Shown here piece after piece: positions 23,881 through 27,933 of a stretch of DNA of 27,933 nt (the first letter of the stretch is position 1; every line of letters starts with the position of its first letter). This stretch comes from Deltaproteobacteria bacterium. GTDB taxonomy: Bacteria; Desulfobacterota; DSM-4660; Desulfatiglandales; Desulfatiglandaceae. The notes below the pieces were generated by a model. That model was given only the letters and a program-made list of their open reading frames with translations. It was not told where the DNA came from and did no database searches. Both the position numbers and the translations under genes were made by a program. The stretch covers positions 1 through 27,933 of the forward strand of contig JABGPV010000030.1 in NCBI GenBank assembly GCA_018644785.1. Direction: 5' to 3'.

Positions 23881-25247
23881 TTGAGATTCATTCCGATTCG
23901 AAACTTTTCCTTGCCGGTACGGTCCTTGTTGATGGCGGATAGAAATTTCACATCGCCAAACATGGGAGAAGCGTCCAGAAGCCGGATGAGTTCGGAGGCC
24001 GAAGTGGCGTACCCCTCCAATTGAATGCCCTTTTCCGAAAAGGTGAATCGCTTCAGCCAGATAGTCTTAGGGATTCTTTCAGACAATTCTTTCAATATAT
24101 CCAGAACGGGGGGTCCGCCCCGACGAAGTGTATCCAGGTAATCGATACGGTCCTCTATTCTCTTATTTTCTGTTTTTATCTGCTCAAATTTTTTCAGCTG
24201 AGATCCCAGGCCTTTGATTTCACCATCCAGCCGATCCAAGGTCCACTGACGTTGCAAAAAGACGCCGCCCCCCCAGGCCAGTGCTCCCAGAAGGACCAGC
24301 GATAACAACCCGAGCAGAGTATAAAGCTTCAATTTGCTGGGCCTTTTTCGCAGCGTTGGTGGCAGCAAGTTGATGTCCATGGAAGTTTTCCGAACACCTT
24401 TTAACGCAAGTCCGTAAGCGGCTATGAGATCATTGGAAGGAATTTGCGCTCCTGAGAGATCCACCTGATGAAGCGCAATCCCGTTTGTTTTGCTAAGACG
24501 TTCCAGCAGGGGATCATCCTTTTCAATTCCGCACAATACGGTATCGAGGGGTTCGTCGTCCTTTACAAAGTCGAAGCGCATTTTCGAAAGTGCTCTCGGA
24601 ATGGCGTCAATGCACTCCTCGTTCCTTGACAACGCCCTGGAATGTCTAAGCATGCCATCTTTGACAAGACCCAATTCAATGTGATGCTGACCTGCATAAA
24701 TAAAGGATCTTACGGTCACATTCTCTTTTTTGCTCCGCCAGGAAAAATAATCAGCCAGCGCCGTCGCGGTGATCCCAACACCTGAAATACCGAAACCTAA
24801 GCGTTCGGAAACCGCCAGAACAGTCGACATGGCCTGCTTCTTTACCACGACAAGAAGCAATTGCAACCGGTCGGCTGATTTATCCTCCGAAATGATTTGA
24901 AAGTCGAAATATACATCCTCGGGGCTGAATGGCACGTGCTTTTCCAATTCATAGCCCAGCGTTTCCCTGAGATTTTCCTTTACGGCAATGGGTAATTCCA
25001 GGTATCGCAGGATAGTCTTGCTGCGCGGGATTCCCATGAAAATAGAGGCGGGAGAAATCCGGTTTTCCCGTAGAAATCTTCTAATCAAGTCTGAAATGGC
25101 CGTTGATTTATTCTCGCCGCGAATGCCTTGTTCAATAGAGTAAACAGCGTGCGCCGCCAGTTGGATGTCTCTGGATGACGCTTTCAGGCAGGCCAGACAC
25201 AGTTCATTCTCCCCTATGTCAACGCCTAAGCTTGTCTGAAAAATCAT
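23877..25247 (-). CDS. gspL: GspL, PilM-PilN-like fusion
   Basis: This 456-residue T2SS inner-membrane protein recruits the GspE ATPase. Residues 1-285 are an actin-like (PilM-type) domain: SLGVDIGENELCLACLK, IFMGIPRSKTILRYLELP, LGYELEKHVPFSPEDVYFDF. After MDINLLPP and a basic stretch comes a transmembrane helix (about 318-340), then a PilN-like coiled coil and a ferredoxin-like domain (LSERIPKTIWLKRFTFSEKG). In type IV pili PilM and PilN are separate; here they form one chain, as usual for GspL. ATG at 25247 has TGAGG about 7 bases upstream. Confidence 0.92.
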   Translation of the reverse strand: MIFQTSLGVDIGENELCLACLKASSRDIQLAAHAVYSIEQGIRGENKSTAISDLIRRFLRENRISPASIFMGIPRSKTILRYLELPIAVKENLRETLGYELEKHVPFSPEDVYFDFQIISEDKSADRLQLLLVVVKKQAMSTVLAVSERLGFGISGVGITATALADYFSWRSKKENVTVRSFIYAGQHHIELGLVKDGMLRHSRALSRNEECIDAIPRALSKMRFDFVKDDEPLDTVLCGIEKDDPLLERLSKTNGIALHQVDLSGAQIPSNDLIAAYGLALKGVRKTSMDINLLPPTLRKRPSKLKLYTLLGLLSLVLLGALAWGGGVFLQRQWTLDRLDGEIKGLGSQLKKFEQIKTENKRIEDRIDYLDTLRRGGPPVLDILKELSERIPKTIWLKRFTFSEKGIQLEGYATSASELIRLLDASPMFGDVKFLSAINKDRTGKEKFRIGMNLK

Positions 25248-25268
25248 GGCGGGTTCCTCAGGAAATTT

Positions 25269-26315
25269 TCACTGGCTTGATTCGGCGAATGGGGTTTCCG
25301 TCAATACGCTGTCGTTCCACTGCACCACCCGGTATCCTTTATCAATGGTCCGATTGACCTCTACCATGGCTGAAACCCCTTGCCGGGTCCGGCTGTCGGT
25401 GATGTTAGCCATAGACAAAATCTGATAATATGAACTGGGCGTCAGGGTGATATGGCGGGATATGGCCCCATATACATCAGCTCCCAGAAGTGTAGAAACT
25501 TCTCCCAGGGATTTGAAATCCGACTCTTTTCGAAAGTCTATGATCGATTGGGCCAGGTCGTCGGTCATTTGCGGCAAAGAGAGCAGCATGGCCGTGGAGG
25601 CGGCATTAATGCAGATTTTGGATCCACTCGCTTCGCTGGATCTGCGCCTTAGCTTCCCGCGTTTAGACCCTTCGTCTTTAAAGGCCGTCACCATGTTTTT
25701 GAGACCCCCGTAAAAAACACCCGGCGTGATGCCGCGAACCATCAGCAACTCTTCTATGGCATCAAAATCACCGTTTTTGCAGTCATAGGGTTCTGGAAGA
25801 GACTGATAGTAACCATTTTCAGCGCCGTTCATGCGATGGAGGTCGTTTTCATCCCGCCAATCCATAATGGAATCCACAATAATGCTTTTTTCCAGCTCAT
25901 CAAGCTCAAAACCGTTCAGCATCATTTTCAAAAGGGATTCATTGGCGGTATTGAGGTTGATTTTCCCGGCTTCATTTCCGATGCGGACTTTAAACCGTCC
26001 CTGGGCAAACGGAACCGGCGGAATATCCGTGTTCATCCGCCAGCGTGAGGCGGTTTCAGCGGTCTCTTCATTTTCATCGGGGAGCAATTTCTTTTTCTCA
26101 GGAGAAGATTCATTTCGCAGCAATTCGAATATTGCACGGTTCAACCCCGCCAGGGCAATGTAATAGGCCTCGGTTTGCTCTTTGAAGTTGCGAACCATAT
26201 TGATCTCGGTCCGCATGGCGAAACAAAATTCGGTGGCAATGGCCGAAAGGAGAATCAGCACCCACAGCACCATAAAGAGCGCAATTCCTTTTTCTCGGGC
26301 CGGTCTTTTTTTCAC
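25269..26315 (-). CDS. gspK: Minor pseudopilin GspK
   Basis: This 348-residue protein is the large tip pseudopilin. The prepilin peptidase site is REKG/IALFMVLWVL, cleaved after G10, with Met at position +5 of the mature protein instead of Glu, which is characteristic of GspK. The large periplasmic domain has GKINLNTANESLLKMML and CINAASTAMLLSLP helix-hairpin-helix-like repeats usual in the family. A longer frame begins with ATG at 26381 but would overlap gspJ by 56 bases. The GTG at 26315 has AAGGGA 6 bases upstream, overlapping the gspJ stop, and gives a normal short leader, so I chose it. Confidence 0.93.
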   Translation of the reverse strand: MKKRPAREKGIALFMVLWVLILLSAIATEFCFAMRTEINMVRNFKEQTEAYYIALAGLNRAIFELLRNESSPEKKKLLPDENEETAETASRWRMNTDIPPVPFAQGRFKVRIGNEAGKINLNTANESLLKMMLNGFELDELEKSIIVDSIMDWRDENDLHRMNGAENGYYQSLPEPYDCKNGDFDAIEELLMVRGITPGVFYGGLKNMVTAFKDEGSKRGKLRRRSSEASGSKICINAASTAMLLSLPQMTDDLAQSIIDFRKESDFKSLGEVSTLLGADVYGAISRHITLTPSSYYQILSMANITDSRTRQGVSAMVEVNRTIDKGYRVVQWNDSVLTETPFAESSQ

Positions 26316-26325
26316 GGCATGTCCC

Positions 26326-26949
26326 TTAGTCTTTCTGGCACTGGATGGGGACGATGAGTTTAATGGGCGCCGTTTCCTCATTTTGTTTCAGGACGATTTT
26401 GACCGCAAGCGGCAATCCCGTCTTTTCAGATGGATCCCAGGAGGTTTGCCAGTTCGTTTCACCCCCATCACTGTCCCCTTTCAGATATTCAAACTGAAGA
26501 TCTTCAATGCCTGAAATCAATGTGAAAAGATCTTCGTCTCTCTGGCTTTCAACATCTTCTTCTTTCAGGAACCCCGCATCTTTTTCAAAAAGCTTGAGCT
26601 GTTTTTTTCCATCCCCCTCCTGAATCACGTATTTAACAAACACCACACCGGTGAACGCTCCCGGCACAATGGGGCTGCGGGAAACAAAGTCCATTGTTTC
26701 TTCAGAACCCTTGAAATAGAAACTGTCATCTCCCATTTTGACTTCATATATGCAGGCGCTTGCGATCTGCCGGCTCAGGAGGCCCAAAACAGCGCGTTGC
26801 CGCTGATGAACCGCTACATCTTTTTCCCCCTTTTCCCAAGCCCGAGTGCCGATCCTGAGGGCACCGAAAATAATCAGCAGCACGAGCCCCATAATGGCAA
26901 GGGAAAGCATGAGTTCCAAAAGGGTGAAGCCCCTTTTCCCAAAATTCAA
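26326..26949 (-). CDS. gspJ: Minor pseudopilin GspJ
   Basis: The protein has 207 residues, with prepilin cleavage in GKRG/FTLLELMLSLAIMGLV (after G7, Glu at +5) and the GspJ-type sequence ALRIGTRAWEKGEKDVAVHQ after the helix. It belongs to the I-J-K tip complex. The start codon is TTG at 26949, overlapping the gspI stop (TTGA), so translation is coupled. Purine-rich GGAGAAGGGG lies just upstream. Confidence 0.93.
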   Translation of the reverse strand: MNFGKRGFTLLELMLSLAIMGLVLLIIFGALRIGTRAWEKGEKDVAVHQRQRAVLGLLSRQIASACIYEVKMGDDSFYFKGSEETMDFVSRSPIVPGAFTGVVFVKYVIQEGDGKKQLKLFEKDAGFLKEEDVESQRDEDLFTLISGIEDLQFEYLKGDSDGGETNWQTSWDPSEKTGLPLAVKIVLKQNEETAPIKLIVPIQCQKD

Positions 26950-27359
26950 GACCCCTTCTCCTTTTCAGCCGCTTTCAGGGTATCAATGACAAAGGATTTC
27001 TCTTTTTCGCCCTCACGCCAGTTAATTCGGACTTTGATATTGAGCAAATCAACAGTCAATTTTTCTTCATCGTCGCCGGAAACAACCCGGGTTATGACCG
27101 CTTGCCATTCATAGGCATCCTCAAATTCCCCTTGGGTTTCTTCTTCAAATAAATCGGGGGTAAGCAGAATTTCGGCCATCTTCTCTCTGGCATGAAATAC
27201 GCCCCTTGCATATTGTTCAGATAATTTTCGTGCTTTGAGGCCTCCTGAAAAAAGCTGAAAAATCACCACCAGAGAAATGGCTAGAACAGAAACGGCCACA
27301 AGAATTTCAATCAGTGCAAAACCACTGTTGGTATCTAATGTTGTTTTATGATTCGGCAC
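26946..27359 (-). CDS. gspI: Minor pseudopilin GspI
   Basis: The protein has 137 residues, with cleavage in TNSG/FALIEILVAVSVLAISLVVIF (Glu at +5) and the GspI-type continuation LFSGGLKARKLSEQYARG. A longer frame from 27407 would overlap gspH by 41 bases. The GTG at 27359, 7 bases after the gspH stop and with TGAGG 5 bases upstream, gives a 13-residue leader and is preferred. The leader is unusual in having only one Lys, distant from the cleavage site. Confidence 0.92.
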   Translation of the reverse strand: MPNHKTTLDTNSGFALIEILVAVSVLAISLVVIFQLFSGGLKARKLSEQYARGVFHAREKMAEILLTPDLFEEETQGEFEDAYEWQAVITRVVSGDDEEKLTVDLLNIKVRINWREGEKEKSFVIDTLKAAEKEKGS

Positions 27360-27366
27360 TCCGGCC

Positions 27367-27873
27367 TCAAGACATATCCACACGTACTGTGCCGGTAACA
27401 AAGTCAATTTTTACAGTTGATCCGCGCTCGCGATTATTTTCTAAAAGGATGGTTCCCCCGCTGCTGCAACCGTTGGGCATAAAGACAACGGCAAAAAACC
27501 TTGAATCGGATTCGCTGCCGTCAAATGCTAGGACATCTTTGAATTTCACGTCTTCCGGCAAATCATAACGCTTCGCACCATTTTCCATGAGCTTTGAAGG
27601 GGAATTGTCAGCTTGTTTTTCAATTCCGGAGGAGATTACGTCGGGTTTGACGGTCATACGGTTTTGATTGAGATCCAGGAGCGCCACATAAGGAATACTT
27701 TCCGTTATGGCCCGACTCCTGGCGTATCTCAGGGAGGCGGCCACCTTTTTGGATGCGGTCCTTAACCCCATATTCCCCAGGCTGCCGGCAACGTTCACAC
27801 CCACAAACGCCGAAAAGACACTGATGAGCACCAGAACCACCAGCAGTTCAATGAGTGAAAATCCCTTCTTCAT
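27367..27873 (-). CDS. gspH: Minor pseudopilin GspH
   Basis: The protein has 168 residues, a very short leader and the cleavage site MKKG/FSLIELLVVLVLISVFSAF (Glu at +5). The mature part has the GspH pattern ASKKVAASLRYARSRAITESIPYVALLDL and ends with GGTILLENN and a beta hairpin. It links the tip complex to the GspG filament. Its ATG overlaps the gspG stop (ATGA). Confidence 0.92.
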   Translation of the reverse strand: MKKGFSLIELLVVLVLISVFSAFVGVNVAGSLGNMGLRTASKKVAASLRYARSRAITESIPYVALLDLNQNRMTVKPDVISSGIEKQADNSPSKLMENGAKRYDLPEDVKFKDVLAFDGSESDSRFFAVVFMPNGCSSGGTILLENNRERGSTVKIDFVTGTVRVDMS

Positions 27874-27933
27874 CCGTCTTCTTCATCCCCGTCCCGATTG
27901 GAAATATCTTTGTCCTCGCCATCTCCGCCTTCG
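27870..27933 (-). CDS. gspG: Major pseudopilin GspG, last 20 codons
   Basis: The frame entering from the right edge reads EGGDGEDKDISNRDGDEEDG and stops at 27870-27872. The EGG..GED.DI..N pattern is the usual C-terminal calcium-binding loop of GspG (EGGxGxDADI), and the position directly before gspH is the conserved place of gspG. The final DGDEEDG replaces the usual W-containing end. Confidence 0.8.
   Translation of the reverse strand, partial: EGGDGEDKDISNRDGDEEDG

Overview
The window is a long, almost entirely minus-strand block from a Gram-negative bacterium. It joins a type II secretion (T2SS) operon to an ABC-transporter-dependent surface-polysaccharide cluster. The T2SS inner-membrane parts resemble type IV pilus proteins (GspL is PilM/PilN-like, GspM is PilO-like, GspC has no PDZ domain), the secretin looks like a lipoprotein, and the gene order is G-H-I-J-K-L-M-C-D. 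That combination, with the lipoproteins and glycan genes around it, fits Desulfobacterota (deltaproteobacteria) best. This assignment is inference; there is no rRNA or other taxonomic marker in the window.

Layout in the direction of transcription, from high to low coordinates. (1) 27933-20203: the 3' end of gspG, then gspH, I, J, K, L, M, C and D, tightly packed with several stop/start overlaps. (2) 20152-18129: wzm and wzt, an ABC-2 permease and an ATPase with a C-terminal carbohydrate-binding-type domain. (3) 18104-15161: a GT2 glycosyltransferase, then a PIG-L deacetylase fused to a GT2 glycosyltransferase. (4) 15160-14711: a 450-base gap with a near-consensus sigma-70 promoter and a 190-base leader that carries a second strong Shine-Dalgarno sequence and short ORFs. 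(5) 14710-11625: three exported-protein genes: a secreted protein of unknown family followed by a strong terminator, a seven-repeat FG-GAP lipoprotein, and a small lipoprotein. (6) 11422-1: a second run of glycan genes: two large polytopic GT-C-like membrane proteins, a radical SAM/SPASM protein, a polyprenyl-phosphate glycosyltransferase, a GT4 / degenerate GT2 / methyltransferase fusion, a GT2, a GT4 with a repeat-containing coiled-coil tail, and the first 155 residues of another GT4 that runs off the left edge from a TTG start.

Likely joint function: the glycosyltransferases build a polymer on a lipid carrier in the cytoplasm, Wzm/Wzt exports it, and the membrane glycosyltransferases with the DPM1-like enzyme may decorate it on the periplasmic side. 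No wzx or wzy is present, which agrees with ABC-dependent export. The T2SS would carry folded proteins across the outer membrane, and the strongly expressed secreted protein at 13574-14710 is a natural candidate cargo.

Most interesting points: the leader upstream of the secreted protein; exact DNA tandem repeats inside a glycosyltransferase coiled coil (a possible chain-length ruler); a GT4/pseudo-GT2/methyltransferase fusion of higher GC; a PIG-L/GT2 fusion; and a lipidated secretin with two unusual linkers. No tRNA, rRNA, CRISPR array, insertion sequence or attachment site was seen.
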